Shown: positions 35,637 to 45,375, numbered from the stretch's first letter. The stretch is 64,000 nt of DNA from JBELHO01 sp042091375 (GCA_042091375.1 JBELHO010000006.1:1-64000); one strand, 5' to 3'. Notes: generated by a model from the sequence alone, not told the origin. Numbers and translations: made by a program.

Positions 35637-37160
35637 TCAGTATTGAGCCCGACAATGCTGAGCAATAAAATCTTGCTGCATCGGCATTACCGACACCGAT
35701 TTATCAATAACTGCTTTGATGTGATCAAGCCGACGTTCTAATTCACTGGCTTGTAAGGTATCGACTAAAGGGTGATAACCTTGCGGTTGCAGTCCTTGAC
35801 CGTGCATCACCGCCAGCCATGAGGTTTCATTAAAGAGTTCTGTGTCTTGTCGATAAATACGGCCATTGGCTTGATATAATTCGATTTTTTGTTGAAGGTT
35901 GGCTGGTATCTCCATATTTTTACAAAACCGCCAAAACTCACTATCTTCGCGTTCAGTGGCTTTGTAATGCAAAATAATAAAGTCTCTGATCCGTTCCATT
36001 TCAACCGATAATTGTGCGTTGTAAGTGTCTATATCGGCTTGTGCAAAGCCTTTATTTGGAAACATACCGAGCAACTTAGCAATGGCCGATTGAATTAAGT
36101 GCAAGCCTGTGGACTCTAGTGGCTCGATAAAGCCAGCAGATAAACCAATAGCAACACAGTTTTTATTCCAGCCTTTTTTGCGCACCCCAGTTGTCCAACG
36201 TAAAAAGTTGGGTTCAGCTAATGGTTCACTTTCCATTTGAGATCGTAAAATATCTACCGCTTGTTCATCACTGACGTACTTACTGGGATAAACATAACCA
36301 TTGCCAATGCGATGTTGCAATGGAATGCGCCAAGTCCACCCCGCTTGCTGAGCCTTAGATTTGGTGTATGGATCAACTGATTTACTGGCCATGCAAGGCA
36401 TAGCAACGGCGCGATCACATGGCAACCATTGACTCCAGTCGTCGAAACCGGTTTGCAACGCACCTTCGATCAACAGCCCGCGAAAGCCTGAGCAATCTAT
36501 AAATAAATCACCTGAAATTCGCTCACCACTTGCTAAAACTACGGAATCAATAAAGCCATCACTGTTGCGCAGCGACACATCGACAACTTTACCTTCAGTG
36601 CGCTCTACCCCTAAATTAGTCGCAAAGTCGCGCAAATATTTAGCATATAAGGTGGCATCAAAGTGAAACGCATAGGAAATTGACGACAGAGGAGAATTAC
36701 CTGCCTTTTGTGGTCTGATAAATCGACCCTGTTTAGCGGCAATCGCCGCAAGTGAATATTGTTCAATATCAGGTGCTTTACCTTGCTGATACATTTTTAA
36801 CCAGTAGTGATGAAATTGGATAGCGTCCATATCTGTACCAAACGAACCAAATGGATGCATATAACTTTGTCCTTTGGCTTTCCAATCAATAAACTCGATA
36901 CCCAGTTTAAACGTACTTTGAGTTTTTCGAATGAAGTCATTTTCATCAATACCTAACAGTTTATTAAACAATGAGATTTGCGGAATAGTGGCTTCGCCAA
37001 CAGATACCGTACTGATCACATCAGATTCAATTAAGCGAATATGACAATATTGATTTTTCAGTACTTTGGCAAAAGCCGCTGCAGTCATCCAACCGGCACT
37101 TCCGCCGCCGACTATTACTATGTTTTGAATAGCATTATTATTTGCTTGAGATGGGTTCAT
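35637..37160 (-). CDS. Flavin-dependent tryptophan-halogenase-family protein (distal copy)
   Basis: A 507-residue protein from the ATG at 37160 (GGAG precedes it; a TTG 12 bases earlier is the other option). The FAD motif GGGSAGW spans residues 18-24. The catalytic Lys85 is in TFKLGIEF. The halogenase motif W-x-W-x-I-P is present as WTWRIP. The catalytic Glu region is SAGFIEPLESTG. All marks of an active halogenase are present. Relatives beside TonB receptors in Xanthomonas and Brevundimonas halogenate free indoles in vitro, while natural substrates are unknown. It overlaps the preceding pseudoenzyme gene by 23 bases. Confidence 0.93.
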   Translation of the reverse strand: MNPSQANNNAIQNIVIVGGGSAGWMTAAAFAKVLKNQYCHIRLIESDVISTVSVGEATIPQISLFNKLLGIDENDFIRKTQSTFKLGIEFIDWKAKGQSYMHPFGSFGTDMDAIQFHHYWLKMYQQGKAPDIEQYSLAAIAAKQGRFIRPQKAGNSPLSSISYAFHFDATLYAKYLRDFATNLGVERTEGKVVDVSLRNSDGFIDSVVLASGERISGDLFIDCSGFRGLLIEGALQTGFDDWSQWLPCDRAVAMPCMASKSVDPYTKSKAQQAGWTWRIPLQHRIGNGYVYPSKYVSDEQAVDILRSQMESEPLAEPNFLRWTTGVRKKGWNKNCVAIGLSAGFIEPLESTGLHLIQSAIAKLLGMFPNKGFAQADIDTYNAQLSVEMERIRDFIILHYKATEREDSEFWRFCKNMEIPANLQQKIELYQANGRIYRQDTELFNETSWLAVMHGQGLQPQGYHPLVDTLQASELERRLDHIKAVIDKSVSVMPMQQDFIAQHCRAQY

Positions 37161-38820
37161 CAGTGACTCCAATGCTTATTGCAGGATCACTGATTTGACA
37201 ATGTTCAGTGACGCTGGGCATTTTTATTGTTGTTTTATATTTAGGTAGCTGTTGAGCAAATTGCTTGATGCGTTGCTGTAAGGCCGTTAATTTTTGCGCT
37301 ATTTGTTGCTGACTGTATTGTTCAATCAATGGATCACTATGGCTTGGCACACAGTTAAACCCGATCAAAAAGGCGATCCATTTCTTTTCATTGACATATT
37401 GTTGCTCGTACTCAACCATCACCCCAGTTTGACTAAATAGCTCGAGTAGGTGCTGCAGCTGCTCTGATAAAAGCTCCTCTGCGAACTGCCAAGCGTTTGC
37501 ATCTGTTGTAGCACTTAACCAGTAATGAGCCTGAGCGAAATCCACTGCGCTTAAATACAGTTGATGACGTTGTGAATTGTAATAATTGAGCAATGACACT
37601 GGTGCCACTTTTGCAGGAAAAACCGTCAACCAAGCGACAATATCGCGATGTAATAAAGCAATAAAATCGTCGTTAATGGCATCCATTACCGCATACGCAT
37701 TACCCAGTAATAAACGATTTGCACGCCAGCCTTGCTGCTTTAGGTATGGCCTAAAGTCTTGGACATTAATCAGTGAAGCATCGAACTCAGGATGCAACAC
37801 AACCTGCGCTTCACTTAGGGCCTGTAATACTGATGCTAAGCTAGTGTTTTTATCGAAGTAACACTGTAATACTGAACTGTTTTGCAAGGTACTTTGCTTG
37901 CTAAAACCAAACGGATAACGTTTGAGTATATCAGCTGTGTTGCTGTCTTGGCGGTTAGCTAATGGCACCACAAAAGTGTGTTGAATAGGCGAAGCTATTG
38001 ATAGCTGGTGATCAGTTATTGGCTCAGTCGAACCTGTTCTACTCGCGTTGTCGAGCACAGTGGGTAATGTGGCGCACTCAATAAAGAAGTCACAGCTAAT
38101 TTTGCTTAAATCATCCGATTTCTGCGCTGATTTTAGCTCTGCTTGTTGACAGTATAAGCCATTGATATACTGTTTCTCTGTGCTTTCCACCTCGACGATT
38201 TTGCCATGCAAAGCTTGTACACCTAGTCGTTTAGCTAGGTTGGCAATCAGTTGACAGTAACTGTTTATTTCGACGTTTAAACTAAAATCAAATGTCGATA
38301 AAATTGAGCTTTTATCTGGGCTAGGTTCAACAAAGCAATGGCCTTTGGCCATTAGCGCCGCTAATGAAAATTGGTCAATGGCATATTGATATTCTGTGCC
38401 CTGTAAACGAGATATGTAGTGTTGAAATTCAATATGCTGAAAATCGACGCCGTAGTCGCCATCAACCAGAGCAAAGTCTTGCTGTGGCGAACTCCAACAC
38501 TGATAAATATTGCCTAAATTAGGCTGTGCTTGACAGTCAGCTAACAATTGTTGCTTGGCAATACCATGGCGCTGTAACAAAGCGATGATATCACTGGGCA
38601 GTCGAATTATACTGTCGCCTTGTTGATCATGGTGTTGGGCTAATTGCCTGAAATCACCATCAGCTTGACAAATATGGACTATATTAATCGAAGTAGCAGC
38701 TAACTTATCGGCCAAAATTAGCGCAGTCTGCCACCCCGCTAAGGTATCCTTGACACTTGAATCACCACTGTGAATGACAATCTGCTTTATCGGCTGTGTT
38801 GCGCTAGGTTTTTCATTCAT
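37138..38820 (-). CDS. Degenerate halogenase-like protein (probable pseudoenzyme)
   Basis: A 560-residue protein that aligns in order with the two flanking halogenases but has lost their catalytic marks. The FAD loop GGGxAGW reads HSGDSSVKDTLAGW, with an insertion. The segment that should hold the catalytic Lys reads NLGNIYQCWSSP. The W-x-W-x-I-P motif is replaced by QHTFVVPLANR. The PLES Glu region reads AVMDAINDDF. The frame is fully open over 1.7 kb, with start and stop overlapping both neighbours, so it is maintained rather than decaying. A structural or partner role for the active halogenases is the simplest inference; direct evidence is lacking. Confidence 0.85.
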   Translation of the reverse strand: MNEKPSATQPIKQIVIHSGDSSVKDTLAGWQTALILADKLAATSINIVHICQADGDFRQLAQHHDQQGDSIIRLPSDIIALLQRHGIAKQQLLADCQAQPNLGNIYQCWSSPQQDFALVDGDYGVDFQHIEFQHYISRLQGTEYQYAIDQFSLAALMAKGHCFVEPSPDKSSILSTFDFSLNVEINSYCQLIANLAKRLGVQALHGKIVEVESTEKQYINGLYCQQAELKSAQKSDDLSKISCDFFIECATLPTVLDNASRTGSTEPITDHQLSIASPIQHTFVVPLANRQDSNTADILKRYPFGFSKQSTLQNSSVLQCYFDKNTSLASVLQALSEAQVVLHPEFDASLINVQDFRPYLKQQGWRANRLLLGNAYAVMDAINDDFIALLHRDIVAWLTVFPAKVAPVSLLNYYNSQRHQLYLSAVDFAQAHYWLSATTDANAWQFAEELLSEQLQHLLELFSQTGVMVEYEQQYVNEKKWIAFLIGFNCVPSHSDPLIEQYSQQQIAQKLTALQQRIKQFAQQLPKYKTTIKMPSVTEHCQISDPAISIGVTDEPISSK

Positions 38821-40406
38821 GTCTGGTGATATCCGTGAAAATTTCCGTATAGACTAGATGTTGCTGTGCCGTGATGATGTAAATTTGCACGTTGGCAAAA
38901 TTGTTTGATCACCTCACTGTGAGCTGGCATCTGTTGACATCTGCTGTGCACTTCGGTCTTTATTTTCTCCATGGTTTGGCGGTACTGTTCGCCATTGAGC
39001 AGATCGACACGACTGTCATAGGCGGTTGGAATAATGCCCTGACCTATGTAAACAGCTAGCCAACTGGGTTCTAAAAACAACCCATATTTATAATGTTGAA
39101 TGTGCCCAGTTTGCTTGAACATCAGCATTTTTTGTCGCAGTGAATCAGGAATATCCATAGTCCGACAATACTGCCAAAAGTCGGTATCTGTGCGCTCAGT
39201 GGCGTGGTAATGCAATATCAAAAAATCTCTGATCCGCTCCATTTCCATATCTAAAGAGCGATTGTATTCTTTGGCTTTGATGTCCAAATTGGCCGGTTGC
39301 GGAAGCACTTCTACCAGCTTCATGATGGCTCGTTGAATTAAATAAATGCTAGTCGATTCCAGTGGCTCTAAAAAGCCACTAGATAAACCAACGGCTAAAC
39401 AGTTATTGCGCCAAGCTTGTTTGCGTTTACCGGCTTTAAACGATAAGTAATTTGGCTCAGTTAAGGCTTTACCGGGTAAATTATCAATAAGAGTATCTAG
39501 GGCTTGTTGTTTATCAATGAATTGATCGCTAAATACGTAACCATTACCCATACGCGTTTGCAATGGAATTTGCCATTGCCAACCGGCTTCTCTGGCAATG
39601 GCTTTAGTGTAGGTTAAAGGTGCTTGATTGCCTTCGCTAGCGATAGCAATACCGCTGTTGCAAGGCAACCAGTGAGACCAATCTTCAAATTCACTGCCAA
39701 GTGTTTTATCGATTAATTGCCCTCTGAAGCCAGAGCAATCAACGAAAAAGTCACCAGCTATTCGCTGTCCATTTTCAAGCACTAGCATTTCAATATGGTT
39801 ATCTCTGGCTCTTTTGATGACATCGATCACTTTGCCTTCTTGCCGGACAACACCTAGCTTTTCAGCAAAACTGCGCAGATATTTTGCATAGCGAGTGGCA
39901 TTGATGTGATATGCATATGAAAATGTTGAACCAATATCGCGATGATCAGCAGTGGGAAAATCAAATTTATCATTTAAGCATGACATTACCGGCAGAGAAT
40001 ATACATCTATAGGCTGACAATCGCCGTTCTGTTTTGCCTTTAACCAAAAATGATGAAAACCAATATCATTGATTTTGTTTCCATAATCACCAAAAGGGTG
40101 AATATAAGCATCCCCTTGCTTGCCCCAATTGGAAAATTCAATGCCGACTTTAAAAGTTGCTTGCGTCTCGCGCATAAATTCGCGCTCATCTATACCTAAG
40201 CGTTGATTAAAAAATCGCAAATGCGGCAAGGTTGCTTCACCCACACCAACAGTGCTGATCTGATCAGATTCAACTAGGGTGACTGCAAAACGACTGTTAG
40301 GCAACAGCTTAGCCAAAGCTGCCGCTGACATCCAACCAGCCGTTCCACCGCCCAATATTACAATCTGTTGTTGGTGATCAGTCATTTTTAAATCTAGTTT
40401 TGACAT
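38817..40406 (-). CDS. Flavin-dependent tryptophan-halogenase-family protein (proximal copy)
   Basis: A 529-residue protein with GGGTAGW (residues 19-25), the catalytic Lys87 in TFKVGIEF, W-x-W-x-I-P as WQWQIP, and the Glu region SSGFLEPLESTS. It is complete and probably active, and similar to the distal copy throughout. GAGGT stands 8 bases before the ATG. Its stop overlaps the next start by 4 bases (ATGA), so the three halogenase-family genes are translationally coupled. A strong terminator lies between it and the TonB receptor upstream, so its expression depends on read-through or on a promoter in that 111-base gap. Confidence 0.94.
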   Translation of the reverse strand: MSKLDLKMTDHQQQIVILGGGTAGWMSAAALAKLLPNSRFAVTLVESDQISTVGVGEATLPHLRFFNQRLGIDEREFMRETQATFKVGIEFSNWGKQGDAYIHPFGDYGNKINDIGFHHFWLKAKQNGDCQPIDVYSLPVMSCLNDKFDFPTADHRDIGSTFSYAYHINATRYAKYLRSFAEKLGVVRQEGKVIDVIKRARDNHIEMLVLENGQRIAGDFFVDCSGFRGQLIDKTLGSEFEDWSHWLPCNSGIAIASEGNQAPLTYTKAIAREAGWQWQIPLQTRMGNGYVFSDQFIDKQQALDTLIDNLPGKALTEPNYLSFKAGKRKQAWRNNCLAVGLSSGFLEPLESTSIYLIQRAIMKLVEVLPQPANLDIKAKEYNRSLDMEMERIRDFLILHYHATERTDTDFWQYCRTMDIPDSLRQKMLMFKQTGHIQHYKYGLFLEPSWLAVYIGQGIIPTAYDSRVDLLNGEQYRQTMEKIKTEVHSRCQQMPAHSEVIKQFCQRANLHHHGTATSSLYGNFHGYHQT

Positions 40407-40427
40407 GGTCAGCAGACCTCAAGTGTG

Positions 40428-40469
40428 TAAAAAAGCAACAGTCGATAGCAAAAATCCATCGACTGTTGC
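40428..40469 (-). terminator. Strong intrinsic terminator between TonB receptor and halogenases
   Basis: A perfect 12-bp stem (gcaacagtcgat at 40435-40446, atcgactgttgc at 40458-40469) with an 11-base loop, followed on the minus strand by a run of six T. It probably ends most receptor transcripts and lowers expression of the downstream enzyme genes. Confidence 0.88.
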
Positions 40470-40517
40470 ATAAAATGGTCAGTTACAGGGATATTATAAC
40501 GACCATACTACCCAAGT

Positions 40518-43500
40518 CTAAAAAGTGCCTTTAACGATAAAGCTGTATCTCCGATCACTAGTGAACCATGAGCGGCCGATCCTATCGCCGTCGTTGTTGA
40601 TTTGCATACTCGTTTCGGTGACATTGTCATTTAAGTTAGTCCCTTGCAAACCCATTTGCCAATTGTCGTTAATGGTGTAGAAAATAGAGGCGTCTAATTG
40701 ACCGCCCGCTTCATTCCAAATGGGTAAGGTGGTAATAACGTCACGCGTAGTCAGCAAATACTCAGAGCGCCAGTTGTACGCAATACGTGCTGAAATATCA
40801 TGTTTTTCATAGAGTAAAGCAAAGTTGTAATTGTTTTCTGACAAGCCTTCTAAAGGAACATTATCAATGTCTTGCTCACCAGCTGAGGAGTCCGGTTTAT
40901 CGTCTTCCAAGTTAGCATTAGGCGAGCCATCTTCGTTAATGTAGGTATAGTTAGCTTGAATACCTAGACCAGAAAATACCCCTGGTAATTGGTCGAAGAA
41001 TTGCTGATAAGCGACTTCGTAGCCCTTTATGCTGCCTTCCTCACCATTAGTAGGCCCAGCAACCGCCACCGATTGAGTAGAGCCGTTGTTAGTATAATCG
41101 CGATCTACTGTACCGTTAATAAAGTAGTTACTGAGATCCTTGTAGAAATATGAAAAGGTTAACGAGCCAGCATCAGCAAAATAATATTCAAGTGACAAAT
41201 CATAGTTGTATGATTCCATAGGTTGTAAATATGGGTTACCTGATGAACCTGTGTACCTGTCATAGGCTGCAGACTCTGGGATGGCATCGGGATCCGATGG
41301 ATCAGTGCCCGGTGGATAAGTAATATTGATGTCTTGTCCGCCAATAGTCACGTAATTTCTCAGATAGCCCAGCGAAGGTTTAGCTATGGCCTCAGAAAAA
41401 CCAAAACGAAATAGCAATTCATCGGTTAAGTTTAACTTAAAGTTTACACTGGGAAGAACGTTAGAGTATTCACTAGAAGCGGTTTCATCAAATGCCGCAG
41501 CATTACCAAAGGCTTGTTGTGCCGCCGGTAAATAATTGTTGGTATCGTTGGGGTTGGATGGATCGGCAACGTTATCGGGGAAAGTTAAGAAACCGACAGT
41601 ATCATTTTCAAGTTTAACGTAACGCAAACCGACATTGGCACTGTAATCCATGTCGCCAATATCACCCTCAAAATTGAGTTTAAAGTAAAGTGCAGTACTG
41701 GTTTCATCGGTTTGGTTAATTTCGTTGCCGATAAAATCCCCTGTGGCTGCACCGCGAGAGGCTAATGATGACCACTCTATATTGGCTAATGATGAAAGAG
41801 CTCCTTCTAAGTTGCGATAATCGCGCACCATGGCCATATCGGGAAATAGGAAAGCATTACCCCCTTCGACATTGAGCACACCACCGCGGGCAAAATTATC
41901 AAAGCTGACATTTTCAACGGGTATTTCTGGGTTATCTGCATACCAAGCATTGCCGTTCCCCGACCAAGCTTCTGATAACAATCCCCAATTATAAGTCGAT
42001 TGCCGGGTGGTTTGTTCGCGATCAGCATAACGCACCCCCACTTCCATTGATTTGACTATGCCGCTATCAAAAGTGTATTCCACATCAAATCGAGTAGCGA
42101 ATTCTTCACCTTCATTGTCAGAAACATGATCCATAGCTGAGCGGAAGAAATTTAAACTGGGATCGGCCATATTGCCAGGCACATAATCGGCTTGGTTATC
42201 AAATGTTTTGCCATAGATATCAATAAGAGGGACATCATCACCGGTTAAATCCATACCAACCACCATGCGCTGAGCGCCCATCACTGAGACATCCAAAATC
42301 TCCATGGTTGCATCGACATATTGCATATCAAATTGAAAAGACAATGAGTCGTTAGGTGTATATTTAACGTTTATACTGTAATCATTAACAATCGATTGTT
42401 CGTCGCGAATACGGGTTTGCATGGTGTGCTGCATGCCGGTGCGCGGATCGGAGCCATCTCCTCGCCATCCAGCCTCTGAGGTGATAATTCCCTTTTCAAA
42501 AAATCCATTATTGTCAAACTCAAATTCGGTTCCTTGCACCGGAAGCATCGAAGCATTTGAATCGCCATCGTCCATTTCAATGACGTTTTCACCCCATGAC
42601 AATTCGGCATCAGAGCGAATAAATTCACCAGTGACTAGCATGGTTTTATCAGGGTTTTCCCACTGCAAAGACAGCGCCATGCCCTGCCGAGTTCTGTCGT
42701 CTTGTTTGCGCGATAAACGGGTTGAACGCGGAATAGAAATACTTTCATCGCGACTTTGCGGGGTATACAAGCCAGCTTGCACCCCGTCAGAGCGCACCTG
42801 TAATTCAGAATTTGAGTAATTAGCTAAAAAGCCAAATCGGCCTAGTTCAGTTTGCCAAATATCACTGTATAACGCAGAAAAAGTCGGTTTGGCTTCTTCG
42901 CGCATATCGGTATAGGTGGTATCAACAGAAAAGGCAAACACACTGCCATCAGCATCAAAAGCTTTGCGGGTATTTAGGTTCACTTTACCAGCGATACCGC
43001 CCTCGATCATGTCAGCAGTTTGGTTTTTATAAACTTCTACTGAGCCCATTAGCTCGGGTGACACATCTTCAAAACTCAAGCCGCGACCTGAGTCGGCAGA
43101 AAATGTATCGCGATTATTAAATTCACTGCGCACGTGAGTCAAACCACGAACCACAACGCCACCACCTTCAACGCCAAAGTGATCGGGATCATTTGCGGCA
43201 GCAAAACGCTCGATAGCCACCCCTGGCAAGCGAGATATAGCTTCAAGCACACTGCGATCAGGCAGTGAGCCCATATCTTCCGATGAAATGGCATCAAGCA
43301 CAGTATCAGCATTCATCTTCATATTTTGCGCAGACATTAGATTGCCGCGCTGACCTTTGACTTCAATCACCTCGATAAGGTTGTCTTCTTTACTGTTTTT
43401 TTTATCTGTTTCTTCTTCCGCGTATGCTGAAAACGAACTAAGGCCAGATACAGCTATAGCTGATGCAATTAATGAGTATTTAAATGTACGTTGTTGAGCA

Positions 43501-43520
43501 ATGTCTTTGTTAATCATCAT
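40518..43520 (-). CDS. TonB-dependent receptor of the polysaccharide/halogenase locus
   Basis: A 1000-residue outer-membrane receptor with a signal peptide (about 1-34, ending SAYA). The TonB-box-like stretch is IEVIEVKGQRGNL. The plug domain follows (about 60-190; MGSLPDRSVLEAISRLPGVA), then a barrel ending in a terminal Phe (IVKGTF). This belongs to the TIGR01782 receptor class that takes up oligosaccharides in Gammaproteobacteria and Caulobacterales. The strong ribosome site AGGGGAG precedes the ATG. It lies first in a minus-strand series with halogenases, GH3 and GH5, so the ligand is probably a beta-glucan-type oligosaccharide. A LacI-type palindrome lies 153 bases upstream. Confidence 0.95.
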   Translation of the reverse strand: MMINKDIAQQRTFKYSLIASAIAVSGLSSFSAYAEEETDKKNSKEDNLIEVIEVKGQRGNLMSAQNMKMNADTVLDAISSEDMGSLPDRSVLEAISRLPGVAIERFAAANDPDHFGVEGGGVVVRGLTHVRSEFNNRDTFSADSGRGLSFEDVSPELMGSVEVYKNQTADMIEGGIAGKVNLNTRKAFDADGSVFAFSVDTTYTDMREEAKPTFSALYSDIWQTELGRFGFLANYSNSELQVRSDGVQAGLYTPQSRDESISIPRSTRLSRKQDDRTRQGMALSLQWENPDKTMLVTGEFIRSDAELSWGENVIEMDDGDSNASMLPVQGTEFEFDNNGFFEKGIITSEAGWRGDGSDPRTGMQHTMQTRIRDEQSIVNDYSINVKYTPNDSLSFQFDMQYVDATMEILDVSVMGAQRMVVGMDLTGDDVPLIDIYGKTFDNQADYVPGNMADPSLNFFRSAMDHVSDNEGEEFATRFDVEYTFDSGIVKSMEVGVRYADREQTTRQSTYNWGLLSEAWSGNGNAWYADNPEIPVENVSFDNFARGGVLNVEGGNAFLFPDMAMVRDYRNLEGALSSLANIEWSSLASRGAATGDFIGNEINQTDETSTALYFKLNFEGDIGDMDYSANVGLRYVKLENDTVGFLTFPDNVADPSNPNDTNNYLPAAQQAFGNAAAFDETASSEYSNVLPSVNFKLNLTDELLFRFGFSEAIAKPSLGYLRNYVTIGGQDINITYPPGTDPSDPDAIPESAAYDRYTGSSGNPYLQPMESYNYDLSLEYYFADAGSLTFSYFYKDLSNYFINGTVDRDYTNNGSTQSVAVAGPTNGEEGSIKGYEVAYQQFFDQLPGVFSGLGIQANYTYINEDGSPNANLEDDKPDSSAGEQDIDNVPLEGLSENNYNFALLYEKHDISARIAYNWRSEYLLTTRDVITTLPIWNEAGGQLDASIFYTINDNWQMGLQGTNLNDNVTETSMQINNDGDRIGRSWFTSDRRYSFIVKGTF

Positions 43521-43949
43521 TATCTCCCCTGTTATATTTCACCTTAATTTTATTGTTATAAGGAATGAATATTATTTTTAACTTTATCCAATGCACCAAC
43601 AGAGTATCTATGGCGTTTGCTTTATTATTTATTGTCGTGGTTTTAAAGCAAATATCATTGGTCTGTACAAACTATGTAACCGCTTACATAATATTGTACA
43701 AATATACAAGGTCAACATTAAAACAGTTCAAATACAGCAAAGGCGAATGTTTGAACGTTCAACTATCGGTATAAAGAAAGTCGAACCAATTAAGTTATTG
43801 TTAAATAATGTTTTTATTTAAAAGTATCATTTGCATTAGCGAGTGTATTAAACCGTATAATTTTACTTAAACGTTTGACTTACGAGCTGGCCTGTAGGGG
43901 TAAGCTTTTACGTTATCGCTGATCAGCTCAAGTAAAACAGATCAACTGG
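43521..43949. other. Regulatory spacer between TonB receptor and AraC-family gene, 429 bases
   Basis: Both flanking genes are on the minus strand, so this spacer holds the receptor promoter. Apart from the palindrome at 43673-43690 and the nearby tgtacaaa-type repeats (43664 and 43695), I see no gene in it. Confidence 0.6.
43673..43690. promoter_or_regulatory. LacI-type operator candidate
   Basis: The palindrome tatgtaaccgcttacata pairs at 16 of 18 positions around a central C-G step. That centre and the TGTAA/TTACA arms are typical of LacI-family operators. Two copies of tgtacaaa flank it. No LacI-family gene is in the window; the adjacent AraC-family gene would not be expected to use such a site. 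Confidence 0.5.
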
Positions 43950-45164
43950 CTAGCTGTTTAATTGCTTTTTTCTATACTGGGTTGGTGTCATACCCACCAG
44001 CTTCTTGAAGAAAGTATTAAACGTTGCTTTGGAATTAAATCCAGATTTTTCCATTACTTGTAACATAGTAATTTTGTCATTACCGGCCTGCTCGATCAGC
44101 AATTTACACTCTTGCACCCGATAACTATTAATAAACTCAAAGAAGTTTTGCTGAAAATGACGATTGATAATTTGCGATAGCAACCTGGGCTGTAACAACA
44201 GCTGATTACTCAAGTTATCCAATGTGAGTAAGTGATTTAAATAAGGCTTGTGCTCTTTCATGTACTCAACAATAGTGTCGACTAATTCAGGAGAAATGGG
44301 GTTTTTGTTATCGTCTAGCATTAATTTCTGCTTATCGATCCCCTTAAACACCGAAGAGCCTGACAAACTAAAGAATATCAATACACTGATCAATATAAGT
44401 ACAGTGTAGTTGGCAACTAAACCTAAAAAGCTGTAATCAATAAAAGTTTGAAACTCTACAAAAATAATCACACTGATAGGCACGATAACCGACTGCAGAT
44501 TGATCACCAAAAAGCCAATCACTAAGATCTTTAACCAAGTTAAATCAAGCTTTTCAATATCAGCAAATTCATTCTTAATTTGTTTTTGATATTGCAATAG
44601 CCCAATAAGACAAAGCACGGTACAAAATACTCGGAAACTCTCCCTAAATAAATGCACCATAAAAATATAGCTGGGCTGCTCTTCTAAATGATAGCCGTTT
44701 AATATGTCAAATTTGACATCGGTAGGTAAACTAAACCACATGATATATTGAAAGATTAGATAACCAATAAAAGGTAAAAAATATAAATAATCTAACTTAC
44801 TCAAAGCGTAGTTTTTGTAAATCAGTGATTTGACGTAAAACAGTAAAAAAACCGATTCTAACCAATATGCTGTGCCAAACACGTAGAAAATATCAGGAGA
44901 GTATTCAATCGCTTTGGCGCGGAATACTTCGCCAAACATAATTAAATTATCAAAGGGGATCGCCGCATGAGTTAAGAGAAAACCAGCTAATAAAAAATTA
45001 CTTTTCCTATTGCCCTTTTGGAAAGTAATAAGAAAAATAGCAAACAGCACACATAAATACATGGTGATCAACAGCATCACATCATGCATATTAAATAAAA
45101 CCAAAGTCATACAACAGTGCCCAGTAATTATCGCGAAAACCCAATATGGTCTACTAAAATACAC
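43950..45164 (-). CDS. AraC-family regulator with N-terminal membrane domain
   Basis: A protein of up to 404 residues. About seven hydrophobic helices fill residues 8-260 (for example LLITMYLCVLFAIFLITFQK). They are followed by a cytoplasmic AraC-type DNA-binding domain (about 295-400) with the second helix-turn-helix GFNSKATFNTFFKKLVGMTP and TQYRKK. Such membrane-bound AraC proteins sense envelope or external signals. The longest frame starts at GTG (45164); ATGs at 45110 and 45089 are possible and none has a clear ribosome site. It is directly upstream of the TonB receptor locus on the same strand and is its likely activator. Confidence 0.88.
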   Translation of the reverse strand: MYFSRPYWVFAIITGHCCMTLVLFNMHDVMLLITMYLCVLFAIFLITFQKGNRKSNFLLAGFLLTHAAIPFDNLIMFGEVFRAKAIEYSPDIFYVFGTAYWLESVFLLFYVKSLIYKNYALSKLDYLYFLPFIGYLIFQYIMWFSLPTDVKFDILNGYHLEEQPSYIFMVHLFRESFRVFCTVLCLIGLLQYQKQIKNEFADIEKLDLTWLKILVIGFLVINLQSVIVPISVIIFVEFQTFIDYSFLGLVANYTVLILISVLIFFSLSGSSVFKGIDKQKLMLDDNKNPISPELVDTIVEYMKEHKPYLNHLLTLDNLSNQLLLQPRLLSQIINRHFQQNFFEFINSYRVQECKLLIEQAGNDKITMLQVMEKSGFNSKATFNTFFKKLVGMTPTQYRKKQLNS

Positions 45165-45375
45165 TAGTTATTAGAATATTGTCTAATAAAACTAATAAGT
45201 TAATAAATCAATAAGCAAGTTTATCGATTTATCGCTAGTGCTACTAAGTGTTTACTGCAATATTTACTGCTTTGCATGGCGGTCACTGGTTATTTATCGC
45301 TAAGCTAGGATGATTTTGATACTATTTGCCAGAAAATTACACGTTATCAAATAAAAACAAACAAATGGGTAGCTG

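Noticed and set aside
42421..42819. 132-residue open frame antisense to the TonB receptor
   Set aside because: Shadow of the receptor gene; no ribosome site, and the sequence has the irregular Ser/Pro/Cys pattern of a reverse frame.
43565..43821. Two overlapping 69- and 76-codon frames in the receptor promoter region
   Set aside because: They overlap the operator palindrome, lack ribosome sites and have no recognisable protein pattern.
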